Source: Anaerolineales bacterium UBA2317 (GTDB lineage Bacteria; Chloroflexota; Anaerolineae; Anaerolineales; Villigracilaceae). Taken from it: a stretch of 64,000 nt of DNA. How positions within the stretch are numbered: the first letter of the stretch is position 1; every line of letters begins with the position of its first letter. Under the pieces are notes generated by a model. The model was given only the letters and a program-made list of their open reading frames with translations. It did not search any database and had not been told where the DNA came from. Positions 18,209-26,992 of this stretch are shown here, in pieces. The stretch lies in assembly GCA_002345215.1 (NCBI GenBank), contig DDVH01000022.1:222276-286275 (forward strand), read 5' to 3'. A program made the translations under genes and the position numbers.

Positions 18209-19171
18209 TTATGCTGAATACCATTTCAATACTCGTAAAGCACGCAATGTATTCCAGCGGCTTGGTTTGCCTTCGCCTTCGTTTATCTCAACTGGCATGA
18301 TGCCTTGATATTGAACATCAAGAAGCCATTTCCCATCATTATCACGCTTTGATATTACAACTTCAATCGCTTCTGCTATTCGTTCATCAGGTGTGACCTG
18401 GGCATTGCGCAGGTACTCAAGCCCACGCAGGATGTCATATCGCCACCATGTGGGGAAAGCGAAGCTTGCCCAAGCATTTCCGCCTTTGCGGTCTTTTTCA
18501 ATTACCTCACCAGTTGATTTTCGCTTGAAGAGATGGCGTTCGAGCAGGTATTCTTGTCCGCGTAGGCGTGCCGCAGTGACTTCTTGATTTTTGCAGTTCA
18601 ATTTTTCGTATTCTAATAAAGCCTCTAAAACGCAGATTGTAGTGTTGAACGATGAACGTGTTGAGCCGTTTTCCGCTTCGCAATTCCAACCGCCATCTCG
18701 TAATTGCTCACTGTGTAACCGATTGATAATGCCACTTACATCCTGACCAAAATAAGCACTAGCAGTTGCTACTTGACCATTGATACATGGTTCTATTTCA
18801 CCACTGAAAAACGGATTGTTATCACATTCTGGTGGACCTGAACCTTGCCAAGTTACATACTCACGGACAAGTCTTAATGCATGTTGTGTTTTTGCACTTG
18901 TTGGGTCAAGCCCTAAGTGATACAAAAGCCATAATACATGCATTGTGGAGTTCCACCCATGATTCCATGCTGTGCCTGCCCACTTGCCATCAGTACCTTG
19001 TAAAGCGAGTAATTGCGCTCCCCAGCCTTCAGTAGCGACCTTTGCACGTTCCTTCGCAACTTCATCAGCAGGTGCATCCATTAAATCTTGCATCACTTGC
19101 CAACGAATGGATGGGTCTGAATCAAGCAACCAATTGATGACTGATTTGCTTGGTTTATATCTTGGAGTCAT
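18209..19171 (-). CDS. Prenyltransferase/squalene-oxidase repeat (alpha/alpha-toroid) protein
   Basis: 320 residues made of helical-hairpin repeats with QW-like motifs: LQGTDGKWAGTAWNHGW, LRDGGWNCEAENGSTRSSF, GNAWASFAFPTWWRYD and KRDNDGKWLLDV. This is the alpha/alpha-toroid of the terpene-cyclase and prenyltransferase superfamily, but the DXDD cyclase motif is not seen, so enzymatic activity is uncertain. The ATG is preceded by GGAG. The arfB gene ends three bases upstream on the same strand. Confidence 0.75.
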   Translation of the reverse strand: MTPRYKPSKSVINWLLDSDPSIRWQVMQDLMDAPADEVAKERAKVATEGWGAQLLALQGTDGKWAGTAWNHGWNSTMHVLWLLYHLGLDPTSAKTQHALRLVREYVTWQGSGPPECDNNPFFSGEIEPCINGQVATASAYFGQDVSGIINRLHSEQLRDGGWNCEAENGSTRSSFNTTICVLEALLEYEKLNCKNQEVTAARLRGQEYLLERHLFKRKSTGEVIEKDRKGGNAWASFAFPTWWRYDILRGLEYLRNAQVTPDERIAEAIEVVISKRDNDGKWLLDVQYQGIMPVEINEGEGKPSRWNTLRALRVLKWYSA

Positions 19172-19173
19172 TT

Positions 19174-19581
19174 TTATTCTCCGCTCACTTTTCCTCTAAA
19201 CTTCTTAATTTCACTACGTTTTTTCTTTTCACTCAATCGTTTCTCTTTTGAAGCCTTGGTTGCTTTTGTTTTCTTGCGAATTTTTGGCTTGACACTTGCT
19301 TTTTGAATCAACTCATAAAATTTTGCAATCACGTCTTCGCGATTACCCTCTTGCGTGCGAAAACGTTTGGATTCGAGAATCAAAATGCCATTAGCATTGA
19401 CTCTTTTTCCCGCGAGCAGAATCAAGCGTCCCTTAGTTTCTGAAGCGAGGTTGGAGGAGTTGAGAATGTCAAAGCGCAGTTGAACAGCCGTCGCAACTTT
19501 ATTGACATTTTGCCCGCCTGGTCCCGAAGCGCGGATATATTCCAATTGAATTTCTGAATCAAGTTTTTTCATTTCCCTCAT
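19174..19581 (-). CDS. arfB: Alternative ribosome-rescue factor ArfB (peptidyl-tRNA hydrolase)
   Basis: 135 residues. The catalytic GGQ loop is in RASGPGGQNVNKVATAVQLRF, as in release-factor domain 3, followed by the family helix region. The C-terminus is a long basic tail (KEKRLSEKKKRSEIKKFRG) that in ArfB enters the empty mRNA channel of stalled ribosomes. It hydrolyses peptidyl-tRNA on non-stop complexes. Three in-frame starts are close together (TTG 19590, ATG 19581, ATG 19572); 19581 is preferred. Confidence 0.92.
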   Translation of the reverse strand: MREMKKLDSEIQLEYIRASGPGGQNVNKVATAVQLRFDILNSSNLASETKGRLILLAGKRVNANGILILESKRFRTQEGNREDVIAKFYELIQKASVKPKIRKKTKATKASKEKRLSEKKKRSEIKKFRGKVSGE

Positions 19582-19593
19582 TATAAACAAAAA

Positions 19594-19618
19594 CCCCTCT
19601 CCTTTTTAGGGAGAGGGG
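19594..19618 (-). terminator. Rho-independent terminator of the korAB operon
   Basis: On the minus strand a 9-bp GC-rich stem (CCCCTCTCC with GGAGAGGGG), 6-base loop, then TTTTTGTTT. It lies 13 bases after the korB stop and just before arfB. The sequence resembles the dispersed CCCTCTCC palindromes of many genomes, so it may be a repeat recruited as terminator. Confidence 0.8.
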
Positions 19619-19630
19619 CAGGGGTGAGGG

Positions 19631-20689
19631 TTAAAACATCAACGCATTAACTTTTTCAATCATTGATTTATCAGGTCGTAAATCGGTTTCAGTCAAGCGA
19701 CTCATTGGCGTATCTACCAAGTTGAATGTATCGGTTAATGTTGGCTTTTCAGGGTTAACATAAATCAAACCAGTTAACAACCAATTGTTTTGCGCCGATT
19801 CATTTGAAACACGCAAGGCTTCTTCTTTATTGGTGGGGTCATAACCTTTTTCAAGATTTTTCAAAATGACATGTGAACCATCATGCAATGCCACTTCACG
19901 AATTTCACCTGCTTCCATTTCACGTTCGAGCATAATTTCATTACGTGGTGGGATATAAGAAATTTCATGCAAAGGTTGTTCATGTTCTTTACCCCACGCA
20001 TACGAGTGATAAGCAGTGGCTTGGTCATTGAACGTAACGCACGGACTAATAATATCTAATACCGCAATACCATGATGTGAAAGCGCGGCTTTCAATAATT
20101 CTTTCACTTGTTTCGGATTCCCCGCAAACGAACGCGCCACAAAAGTTGCGTTAGAAATTATCGCTTCCATACAAATATCAACAGGCATGTATGGGTTTTC
20201 ACCTTGCTTTTTTAATTGCAAACCTTTTTCAGCAGTCGCAGAAAATTGTCCTTTGGTGAGTCCATACACGCCATTATTTTCAATAATGTAAATCATGTTC
20301 ACATTGCGGCGCATGACATGTTTGAATTGCCCCATACCGATGCTGGCTGTATCACCATCACCAGACACTGCAATGCCGCGCATTTGTGCATTTCCAAATA
20401 ATGCACCTGTTGCAATCGAAGGCATACGTCCATGCAAACTGTTGAATCCAAATGTGCGATTCAAAAAATACGTCGGTGATTTGGATGAACATCCGATACC
20501 ACTAAATTTCAATACATCTTCTGGCACAATATCCATTTCATACAATGCCGAAATAATTTGATTTGAAATTGAGTTATGTCCACAACCTTGGCACAAAGTA
20601 GTGGGGTTGCCACGATAATCATTTTTTGCTAAGCCAGCCTTATTCAAATTCGAAGGCGCACCAGCCATAGGAAGAGTTTCAGTTACCAT
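19631..20689 (-). CDS. korB: 2-oxoacid:ferredoxin oxidoreductase, beta subunit
   Basis: 352 residues. The thiamine-diphosphate site is seen as SGDGD (110-113) and ENNGVYGLTKGQ (138 onward). Four cysteines for a [4Fe-4S] cluster are at 33 and 36 (CQGCGH), 67 (GIGCSS) and 217 (SPCVTF), the KorB/PorB arrangement. With the alpha subunit it oxidatively decarboxylates a 2-oxoacid to acyl-CoA and reduces ferredoxin. The CoA and substrate class (2-oxoglutarate or branched/pyruvate) cannot be fixed here. It lies 79 bases downstream of korA. Confidence 0.93.
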   Translation of the reverse strand: MVTETLPMAGAPSNLNKAGLAKNDYRGNPTTLCQGCGHNSISNQIISALYEMDIVPEDVLKFSGIGCSSKSPTYFLNRTFGFNSLHGRMPSIATGALFGNAQMRGIAVSGDGDTASIGMGQFKHVMRRNVNMIYIIENNGVYGLTKGQFSATAEKGLQLKKQGENPYMPVDICMEAIISNATFVARSFAGNPKQVKELLKAALSHHGIAVLDIISPCVTFNDQATAYHSYAWGKEHEQPLHEISYIPPRNEIMLEREMEAGEIREVALHDGSHVILKNLEKGYDPTNKEEALRVSNESAQNNWLLTGLIYVNPEKPTLTDTFNLVDTPMSRLTETDLRPDKSMIEKVNALMF

Positions 20690-20768
20690 AATTTTTACTC
20701 CTTATCCGCTAATCTTCACGAATTTTCGCTAAATTTTTTTTCGCGCAGATTAGTACGGATTAGTGGAT

Positions 20769-22679
20769 TCATTTTTTCTTTTTCGCAGTTGACTTTTTCT
20801 TTGTCACCGCTTCTTTACTTGACTTTGTTTTTGGTTTTACAACTTTAGCAGTTTTCTTAACTTCTGCCTTTTGCTTTCCGCTTTTTGCCTTCTGGTATTT
20901 TTCAAGAATTCCATCGCGAACCCAAGTTGCAGAAGCAGGCAAACCATCATGAAATGCCACAGACTTAAACTTCATCGCATATTGTGGATATTCTGCCAAC
21001 AAAATTTTATACATCTGACCATCACGATTTTGCTCGACAATCATAATTTGGTCATGTGCTTCAATAAACTTTGTCACTTCATCTGTAAATGGAAGTGCAC
21101 GCAAACGCAAGAAATCAGATTTGATTCCATATTCTTTATCTAACAAATGTTGCGCTTCGAGAATTGCGTTTTCAGTTGAACCGAAAGCCACAATACCCAT
21201 ATCAGCACCTTTGACTTCTCTCAATACAGGTTTCGGCATAAAGTTTTTTGCACTTTCAAACTTTTTCTTCAAGCGTTCCATGTTACGCATATACACGTCT
21301 GAATCTTCTGTGTATCTTGCATATTCATCGTGCCCAGTTCCACGTGTGAAATAAGCACTGGTGGGATGTTTATTACCGGGAATGGTTCGGTAGGGGATTC
21401 CATCACCATCTTTATCGAGGTAACGTCCCCAATTGCCTTTGAGTTCTTCTAAATCTTTTTCCCATAAAACTTTGCCTCTATCCATTGGAGCATCAGGATA
21501 TTGAAATGGCTTGCTCATCCATTGATTCATGCCAATATCTAAATCACTCAATACAAATACAGGCGTTTGTAAACGTTCAGCGATATCAAATGACTTCCAA
21601 CCGAATTCAAAACATTCATCTAATGTGCCGGGTAGAAGGATAATGGATTGTGTATCTCCATGCCCGATTGAATAAACAAAAGTTAAATCCGCTTGTGAGG
21701 TACGAGTCGGCAAGCCGGTGCTAGGTCCGATGCGTTGAATATCCCAAACTACAACAGGCACTTCAGCATAATATGCCAAACCTGCAAACTCAGTCATTAA
21801 AGAAATGCCAGGTCCAGAAGAAGATGTCATGGCGCGTAAGCCGCTCCAGCCTGCGCCGATTGCCATACCTAACGCGGCGAGTTCATCTTCTGCTTGAATA
21901 ACCGCATACGTTTTCTTGCCATCTTCACGTTTGCGGAGCATGGGCAAATAATCGATGACTGATTCTGCTAATGATGACGCAGGTGTAATTGGATACCATG
22001 CTGTAAATTGCACGCCACCAAAAATAGAACCAATTGCGGCGGCGGTGTTGCCATCGGTCATGATTAAATCTTTTGTGGCATCCATCGCTTCCAAATAAAA
22101 TGGGTCTTTCTTTTCAAAATTATTTTTTGCATATTCCACACCTGCTTTCACCATGTTGAAGTTCATGTCAATTGGTTTTTGTTTACCTTTGAAGTGAAAA
22201 CTTAATGCTGTATGAATTGTTTCCAAATCTATGTTAATCATGTGAGCCAATGCACCAACATAAATCATGTTGCCGACCAAATCACGAAAATCGCTTGGAA
22301 TAGTTGTATCTGCACGAACTAAACTTTTTATTGGCAAAGGATATATAGCAATATCTGTCCGATTGATTCCAAGCTTAATATCGTCAGAGTAGAAAAATGC
22401 TCCACCAGCAGAAACAGATGCAAGGTCCTTTGCAAACGAATCGGGGTTAATCGCAATCACAATATCATTGGTTGTTTGTCGCGCAATAAATCCATCTTTG
22501 TTGACTCGAATCGTATACCATGTTGGCAACCCTTGAATGTTGGATGGAAATAGATTTTTTCCAGAAACAGGAATCCCCATTTTGAAAATTGCTCTCAAAA
22601 TTGTGTTGTTGGCAGTTTGGCTCCCTGAACCATTTTTTGTGCCGATGGTGATTGAAAAATCATTTACTTTTTTATTCAT
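20769..22679 (-). CDS. korA: 2-oxoacid:ferredoxin oxidoreductase, fused gamma-alpha subunit
   Basis: 636 residues. The gamma domain is at the N-terminus (GTKNGSGSQTANNTILRAI, about 10-190), and the alpha domain starts at about MTDGNTAAAIGSIFGG with YPITPASSLAE and TSSSGPGISLMTEF. The last 40 residues are a Lys-rich tail (repeated KSGKQK, KKTAKVVKPK, KKKSTAKKKK) not typical of the family. The ATG at 22679 follows AGAGGA by six bases; the longer frame to 22748 runs through a palindromic repeat and is rejected. Transcribed with gntR upstream and korB downstream. Confidence 0.92.
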   Translation of the reverse strand: MNKKVNDFSITIGTKNGSGSQTANNTILRAIFKMGIPVSGKNLFPSNIQGLPTWYTIRVNKDGFIARQTTNDIVIAINPDSFAKDLASVSAGGAFFYSDDIKLGINRTDIAIYPLPIKSLVRADTTIPSDFRDLVGNMIYVGALAHMINIDLETIHTALSFHFKGKQKPIDMNFNMVKAGVEYAKNNFEKKDPFYLEAMDATKDLIMTDGNTAAAIGSIFGGVQFTAWYPITPASSLAESVIDYLPMLRKREDGKKTYAVIQAEDELAALGMAIGAGWSGLRAMTSSSGPGISLMTEFAGLAYYAEVPVVVWDIQRIGPSTGLPTRTSQADLTFVYSIGHGDTQSIILLPGTLDECFEFGWKSFDIAERLQTPVFVLSDLDIGMNQWMSKPFQYPDAPMDRGKVLWEKDLEELKGNWGRYLDKDGDGIPYRTIPGNKHPTSAYFTRGTGHDEYARYTEDSDVYMRNMERLKKKFESAKNFMPKPVLREVKGADMGIVAFGSTENAILEAQHLLDKEYGIKSDFLRLRALPFTDEVTKFIEAHDQIMIVEQNRDGQMYKILLAEYPQYAMKFKSVAFHDGLPASATWVRDGILEKYQKAKSGKQKAEVKKTAKVVKPKTKSSKEAVTKKKSTAKKKK

Positions 22680-22697
22680 TGGTTTCCTCTTAGATAT

Positions 22698-22746
22698 GGA
22701 GTCGGGGAGCTTGCTCCCGTAGTGCGCCAGCGAGCTGGCTGACTCC
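22698..22746. repeat. Cruciform-type repeat between gntR and korA
   Basis: Closing arms GGAGTC (22698-22703) and GACTCC (22741-22746) enclose two small hairpins, GGGGAGCTTGCTCCC and GCCAGCGAGCTGGC, making a three-way junction. It sits in the mRNA leader of korA and may process or stabilise the operon transcript. Confidence 0.6.
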
Positions 22747-22753
22747 AAAAAAA

Positions 22754-23425
22754 TTATGGGCGATGATATAACAGGTCAGTATGTTTGACTAACGCTTCAT
22801 ACCCGACCTCAAACTGGTTATTGCATATCGACTCAATCATTACTTGATGATATTTCCAAACTTCTTGTAAATATTCATAACCACCTGCATACATATTCAA
22901 ACCGACATTTTCATAGGCATCCCAATACGCTTCTAAAATTCCAATTACAAATGGATTATCCAAGCGCCTAAAAATAATCAAATGTAATTTTCTATGCTCT
23001 TCATGTGGCACTTGAATATTGACGCGGTTCAATTTTTCCCACGCTTTGTTTAAGATATTTTTCAATTCTGTTTTATCTTCTTCAGTTAATAACTTGACTG
23101 CTTCATGCCAATACGCCGCTTCTAAATGATTTCGCATCTCAGCAAATTTTCTAAAATGTTCATCATTGAGTGCTAGGGCATATCCCAAACTCTGGCGAAT
23201 GGCAGGTGCAAAAGAATATTCCAAACGACGTGTGCCCGTTTTCGGTTTCACTTCTACAAAACCCAATGCACGCGCTACCTCTAATTGTTCGCGCAACGAA
23301 GCCACACTGATATTTAATTCTTTGCTGAGTTCATTTAAAGAGGGGAGCTTGTCATCTGCTTCTTGATGTAAAGCGAGATAACGAAGAAATTCAGAAATGT
23401 TGGGGGAGATGCGTTCTCTTAGCAT
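22754..23425 (-). CDS. GntR-family (FadR/FCD type) transcriptional regulator
   Basis: About 223 residues. An N-terminal winged HTH (LPSLNELSKELNISVASLREQL, then ARALGFVEVKPKTGTRRL as wing) is followed by an all-helical ligand domain with FCD features (MRNHLEAAYWHEAVKLL, EEHRKLHLIIFRRLDNPFVIG, YHQVMIESICNNQFEVGYEALVKH, metal-binding histidines likely). The ATG at 23425 lies inside a palindromic operator, which implies autoregulation. It is followed by korAB on the same strand and probably controls that operon in answer to an organic acid. Confidence 0.88.
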   Translation of the reverse strand: MLRERISPNISEFLRYLALHQEADDKLPSLNELSKELNISVASLREQLEVARALGFVEVKPKTGTRRLEYSFAPAIRQSLGYALALNDEHFRKFAEMRNHLEAAYWHEAVKLLTEEDKTELKNILNKAWEKLNRVNIQVPHEEHRKLHLIIFRRLDNPFVIGILEAYWDAYENVGLNMYAGGYEYLQEVWKYHQVMIESICNNQFEVGYEALVKHTDLLYHRP

Positions 23426-23460
23426 AAAATTCAATTAATCTGATTAATCATATTTTATGC
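23422..23460. promoter_or_regulatory. Nested palindromic operator over the gntR start
   Basis: A 39-bp palindrome centred on 23441: outer arms GCATAAAAT (23422-23430) and ATTTTATGC (23452-23460), inner arms ATTAATC (23434-23440) and GATTAAT (23442-23448), with three mismatched pairs between them. It covers the -10 box, predicted start point and ATG of gntR. Confidence 0.7.
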
Positions 23461-23481
23461 CTGTATATTCCTTTAAGTCAA
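23452..23481 (-). promoter_or_regulatory. Sigma-70-type promoter of gntR-korAB
   Basis: On the minus strand TTGACT (23476-23481), an 18-base spacer and TAAAAT (23452-23457). The -10 lies in the outer operator arm. Predicted start point is about 20 bases before the gntR ATG. Confidence 0.65.
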
Positions 23482-23491
23482 GTTAAAAAAG

Positions 23492-23520
23492 AACTCGGAG
23501 GTTTTTAAAACCTCCGAGTT
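23492..23520 (-). terminator. Rho-independent terminator after the SH3-like gene
   Basis: 14-bp perfect stem (AACTCGGAGGTTTT and complement) around a single central base, followed on the minus strand by CTTTTTT. It ends transcription of 23527-24666 before the gntR promoter. Confidence 0.85.
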
Positions 23521-23526
23521 TTATCA

Positions 23527-23901
23527 TTATTCTTCAATTACTCTGACAAACACATACTCGGCTCGTGTGCCACTTGGGTCAGTGAGAACAAACGACTCAG
23601 GGAACATCGGCGTGGGGTCTGGGTCGGGGTCTGGGATTTCTTGAAAGTTATTGCAAATAGGTACGCCTTTGTGGATATATGCCATCCAACCTCTATCTAC
23701 AAGATTGACTCCATCTACAGAGGTGACGTGTAACCATTTATCACCGCGTCTTACTTCGGGTCCATCTGCTGGGGCTTCCCACACTTCATCTCCCACAATC
23801 AGTTGACCGCGATTGTACGATGTGATGGAACTTGAAAAGGTGTTATGGTCTGTTCGTAATCTCGTTCCGTTGCTAATAGGGGTCATGCTGTATTGAGGCA
23901 T
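23527..23901 (-). CDS. Small protein with SH3-like repeat features, beside a GH25 lysozyme
   Basis: 124 residues, no signal peptide. The centre (TRLRTDHNTF, GQLIVGDEVWEAP, RRGDKWLHVTSV, RGWMAYIHKG) has the spacing of a bacterial SH3 domain of the kind that binds peptidoglycan. A DPDPDPTP linker precedes a short beta-like tail. It starts nine bases after the lysozyme stop, so it may be the wall-binding partner of that enzyme encoded separately. The SH3 call is by pattern only. Confidence 0.5.
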   Translation of the reverse strand: MPQYSMTPISNGTRLRTDHNTFSSSITSYNRGQLIVGDEVWEAPADGPEVRRGDKWLHVTSVDGVNLVDRGWMAYIHKGVPICNNFQEIPDPDPDPTPMFPESFVLTDPSGTRAEYVFVRVIEE

Positions 23902-23910
23902 ATCATTCTC

Positions 23911-24666
23911 CTAATTTACTTTCCTATATTCAACTTTTACATTTCCAAATGTTGCAATCAATGTGGCTTGTACTTGCGAGTTTGGATAGCGTGCTAAGAA
24001 ATCGGCTTCTGTGCCGTTGAAATAATTTAAATCAATGTTAAGGCTTTCAACGCCGTATAAAGTCCCGTCGCCATTGTCAGTAAATTGCCAATATAACCAA
24101 TCATCCCAAATGGGTGGAATGCGTGGAGGTTCAGGGTTGTACCATGCAATCCATAATGGATATTTGCCAAAATAACTAATGCCTGCGGCAAACTCTTGCC
24201 AGTAATAATAGCCTGTGTAAACGCCGAGTTGTTTATGTGGCACTAATTGACGCAAGCGTTCCATAAAATCAAACCAATGTCGCCAACCCGTGAATTGTCC
24301 TCCGTAGCGGTCTTCAAAATCACACCACATTTCCATTTCGCCTAAATCGTTGCCCATCACTTCGACCCATTTTTCGGCTTGACGTTTCGGGTTGGCGCGA
24401 CTGTCATAAAACCAATAAGAGCCTCTTGAAAGACCGGCATGTTTGGCATTTGCCCATGAAATTTTGAATTCGTTATCTTCCCACAAGTTTTGACCCGCAC
24501 GAATGATGACGCCATGTGTTAATGTTTTCATTTTTGTGAAATTAATTCCTTGCGGCGTGGTTGGGTCATCTTGCCAGAAGGAAACATCTGGAAATTTATA
24601 GTAGTTAAATGTTTGCGAATCTCTTTGTGGCTGAATCATCGGTGTAGGGAATTGGTTTGAGTCCAT
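23911..24666 (-). CDS. Glycosyl hydrolase family 25-like lysozyme
   Basis: 251 residues. The GH25 barrel landmarks are present: FPDVSFWQ at the first strand, GVIIRAGQN, SRGSYWFYD, EMWCDFED (acidic catalytic strand end), LGVYTGYYYW and YPLWIAWYN, WLYWQFTDNG. These enzymes cleave the MurNAc-GlcNAc bond of peptidoglycan. No signal peptide is visible: the start is hydrophilic (MDSNQFPTPM). It could be released by lysis or another route. It is paired with the SH3-like gene downstream. Confidence 0.82.
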   Translation of the reverse strand: MDSNQFPTPMIQPQRDSQTFNYYKFPDVSFWQDDPTTPQGINFTKMKTLTHGVIIRAGQNLWEDNEFKISWANAKHAGLSRGSYWFYDSRANPKRQAEKWVEVMGNDLGEMEMWCDFEDRYGGQFTGWRHWFDFMERLRQLVPHKQLGVYTGYYYWQEFAAGISYFGKYPLWIAWYNPEPPRIPPIWDDWLYWQFTDNGDGTLYGVESLNIDLNYFNGTEADFLARYPNSQVQATLIATFGNVKVEYRKVN

Positions 24667-24696
24667 TGTTTGCTCGTTGTGATGTGATTATAAAGC

Positions 24697-24742
24697 AAAA
24701 ATAAAAACGACTTCATGTTTATTTGAAGTCGTTTTTATTTTT
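24697..24742 (-). terminator. Terminator after the cytochrome-c-like lipoprotein gene
   Basis: 19-bp perfect stem at 24697-24715 and 24724-24742 (core AACGACTTCA) with an 8-base loop and A/T-rich ends. It lies downstream of the minus-strand gene ending at 24779 and before the divergent start region of the lysozyme gene. Confidence 0.8.
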
Positions 24743-24772
24743 GAGATTGCTTCGCCTTCGGCTCGCAATGAC
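24743..24772. repeat. Half copy of the GTCATTGCGAG palindromic repeat
   Basis: GAGATTGCTTCG followed by GGCTCGCAATGAC, matching the right half of the 96-bp element at 56636-56731. It is tucked between a stop codon and a terminator. Confidence 0.7.
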
Positions 24773-24778
24773 AAGGTG

Positions 24779-25267
24779 TTAATTATTCAACGCGCCTTGA
24801 TTAATCCAATCAATGATGAGTTGTAATTCAGCGCTTGAGACTGCGGGACCACGTTCGGGCATTTCACCTGCGGCAATTAATTGTACGGTCAAACTATCAT
24901 TGGCATTAGCGGGGATGATGACTGCTCCATTGAATGAGCCTGCCATGAGTGCATCATAACTGGTCACATTTAATCCTTCGCGGGTGCGGATCCCGCCGTG
25001 ACATTCAACACAGTAGGTTTGAAGAACTGGCAAAACTTGATTTGCAAAACTAACATTGCTGGCAAGGCTTTCTATTGGTGGAACAGGTGTGGGTTGAATC
25101 TTTTCAACTGTTGGAGCGGTAGTATTTGTTGGGAGGGGTGTTTCGGTGGGTGGTAATGTTGAGGTGACAATAACAGGTTCCATCGTAGGAAGAGGCGTTT
25201 CTGTCGCTGTGGCACAAGCGGAAAGAATTAGGGCTATCAATAAAGTTGGGACTAGGATTTTTTTCAT
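24779..25267 (-). CDS. Lipoprotein with one c-type heme motif
   Basis: 162 residues. Signal peptide with lipobox ILSAC (Cys18), a Thr/Pro-rich linker (about 20-65), then a small cytochrome-c-like domain: VLQTYCVECHGG (heme CxxCH at 86-90) and a candidate distal Met136 in GEMPERG, ending ELQLIIDWINQGA. This is the Planctomycete-type/DUF1588-like high-redox cytochrome pattern. It is probably anchored to the outer face of the membrane and carries one electron. No oxidase or partner gene is adjacent. Confidence 0.85.
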   Translation of the reverse strand: MKKILVPTLLIALILSACATATETPLPTMEPVIVTSTLPPTETPLPTNTTAPTVEKIQPTPVPPIESLASNVSFANQVLPVLQTYCVECHGGIRTREGLNVTSYDALMAGSFNGAVIIPANANDSLTVQLIAAGEMPERGPAVSSAELQLIIDWINQGALNN

Positions 25268-25426
25268 CTTCTTTTTTCCTCAAATTAAATTCGTTCAAAT
25301 GTACTTTAGAAAGTTGAGAAATTGCTGAAAAAATGATGTGATTTCTTATATCTGTTCTCATCTTTTACAAGGTAAGGTATAATTTCTGCGCCTCACATTG
25401 GGGCAACTTCATTATCAAGGCTGAGT

Positions 25427-26992
25427 ATGACTGGCGAATTTAACTTACCCGAAAATTATTGGAACAATATTCAAGTCAATTCAAAAGACGTTGAAAATTT
25501 ACACACTTATCTATTTGAACGTGAGACTCCATTGACGACCCATGACCTCGCGTTTGAGTTTATTGAGGCACGTGTGCGTGCTGAGCAAGCCTCTAAAGAA
25601 AATGGAAAAAGTGCTGAGGCGAAAAAATTTTTGCCGAAAGAAAAATATGCAGTGGGTGATGATTTGGTTTTCCCTGCAGTTGGTTGGAAGCATGGCAAAG
25701 TAAAAACGGTGCGGGCTGGTGTGAATCCATCGTTTCAAAATTTTGATGTGTTAGTGGTTGAGATGGATGACCAAAGCGAGCGTTTGTTTGCGGCGGGTTT
25801 AGAACAGCATCGTTTGAATGATGTTCCGATTGCTACTTCTGAAAGCAGTGAGAGCAATGCCAATGCCATTTTAAAAGAACATGGTTATGTGATTGAGAAG
25901 GCGTTGGAGTCTGCATTAAACAATGATGATGGTTTGGTGAAAATTGCTGGGCGATGGTTTCCGCGTGCTTTATTAGTGGATGTGAATCAAGGTCAACTGA
26001 ATTTGGTGGAAGCCGCGTTAGATATGGCAAGTGGTGAACCTTTGCCAACCGAAGCCTTGATGAAAGATATTGAATTGCCTGCGGGGGTGAATCCTAAACT
26101 GGCTGAATTTTCTTTGAATTATGCTTTACAAAATGATTCAAGGTTTGATGAAGTTGGTGCGGCTGGACAAGTTTTGTGGTGCTTGCATCGCTTAGAACCT
26201 GAGTTTGTGCGAGATGTTCCGCCTCAATTGCGCTATATTGAAATTCCGCATGACCGTGAAGATATGATGGTTGCAATGGCAACCCTTGAGGCGCAATTAG
26301 ATGATGAGTTGACGCCACACGATGAAGATAATCAAGAAGATATATCATCCTTAACGATTACATTAATTTACCCACATTTACGCGCTGGCACATTGCCAAT
26401 GTCTGCTAGGGCACGCAAATTGTTCCCAACGGCGTATGAATCTCCGCGTGTGCGTTTTACTTTGGTAGATGGCAAAACGAAGCAAAAAATCCCTGCTTGG
26501 GTTGTGCGTGAACATGGATATGTGTTTGGTTTGCGTGAATGGTATAAAGCACATCAATTGATTCCCGGTTCATTGGTGCACATCAAAAGAAGTAATGTAC
26601 CCGGTGAAGTCATTGTGGAAGCAAAGACGCAACGCTCATCTAAAGATTGGGTGCGGACTGTCATCGTTGGTACAGATGGTGGTTTGGTATTTGCGATGTT
26701 GAAGCAAGCCATTACTGCTGAATTTAATGACCGTATGGTCATTCACGTGCCAGACTTCAAAGCCTTAGATCCAGCCTGGGAAAAGAAACGTCCGTTTGAT
26801 GAATTAGTTGTACACGTATTACGTGAATTATCAAAATCAAATCCGCAGGGGCATGTTCATGCTCAGGAATTGTACGCAGGTGTCAACTTGGTAAGACGCG
26901 TCCCGCCTGCACCATTGTTCGCCTTATTAGCGACAAATCCAATTTTCAAACATGTCGGCGATTTGCACTTCCGCCTTAATGAGGACGAATAA
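25427..26992 (+). CDS. Uncharacterised protein, first of a two-gene unit
   Basis: 521 residues, no signal or membrane segment, acidic overall. Three parts can be told apart: an N-terminal helical region (about 1-70) with LTTHDLAFEFIEARV; a small beta domain (75-125, DDLVFPAVGWKHGKVKTVRAG) like a CarD/KOW-type barrel; a long middle part; and a C-terminal part (about 330-520) with a pseudobarrel-like segment (REHGYVFGLREWYKAHQLIPG) and a short winged-helix-like end (FALLATNPIFKHVGDLHFRL). Its stop overlaps the next ATG (TAATG). The architecture suggests a DNA- or RNA-associated factor, but no family is recognised. Confidence 0.7.
   Translation: MTGEFNLPENYWNNIQVNSKDVENLHTYLFERETPLTTHDLAFEFIEARVRAEQASKENGKSAEAKKFLPKEKYAVGDDLVFPAVGWKHGKVKTVRAGVNPSFQNFDVLVVEMDDQSERLFAAGLEQHRLNDVPIATSESSESNANAILKEHGYVIEKALESALNNDDGLVKIAGRWFPRALLVDVNQGQLNLVEAALDMASGEPLPTEALMKDIELPAGVNPKLAEFSLNYALQNDSRFDEVGAAGQVLWCLHRLEPEFVRDVPPQLRYIEIPHDREDMMVAMATLEAQLDDELTPHDEDNQEDISSLTITLIYPHLRAGTLPMSARARKLFPTAYESPRVRFTLVDGKTKQKIPAWVVREHGYVFGLREWYKAHQLIPGSLVHIKRSNVPGEVIVEAKTQRSSKDWVRTVIVGTDGGLVFAMLKQAITAEFNDRMVIHVPDFKALDPAWEKKRPFDELVVHVLRELSKSNPQGHVHAQELYAGVNLVRRVPPAPLFALLATNPIFKHVGDLHFRLNEDE

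Noticed and set aside
23527..24666. Prophage remnant around the lysozyme
   Set aside because: No holin, capsid, tail or integrase gene nearby and ordinary bacterial genes on both sides.
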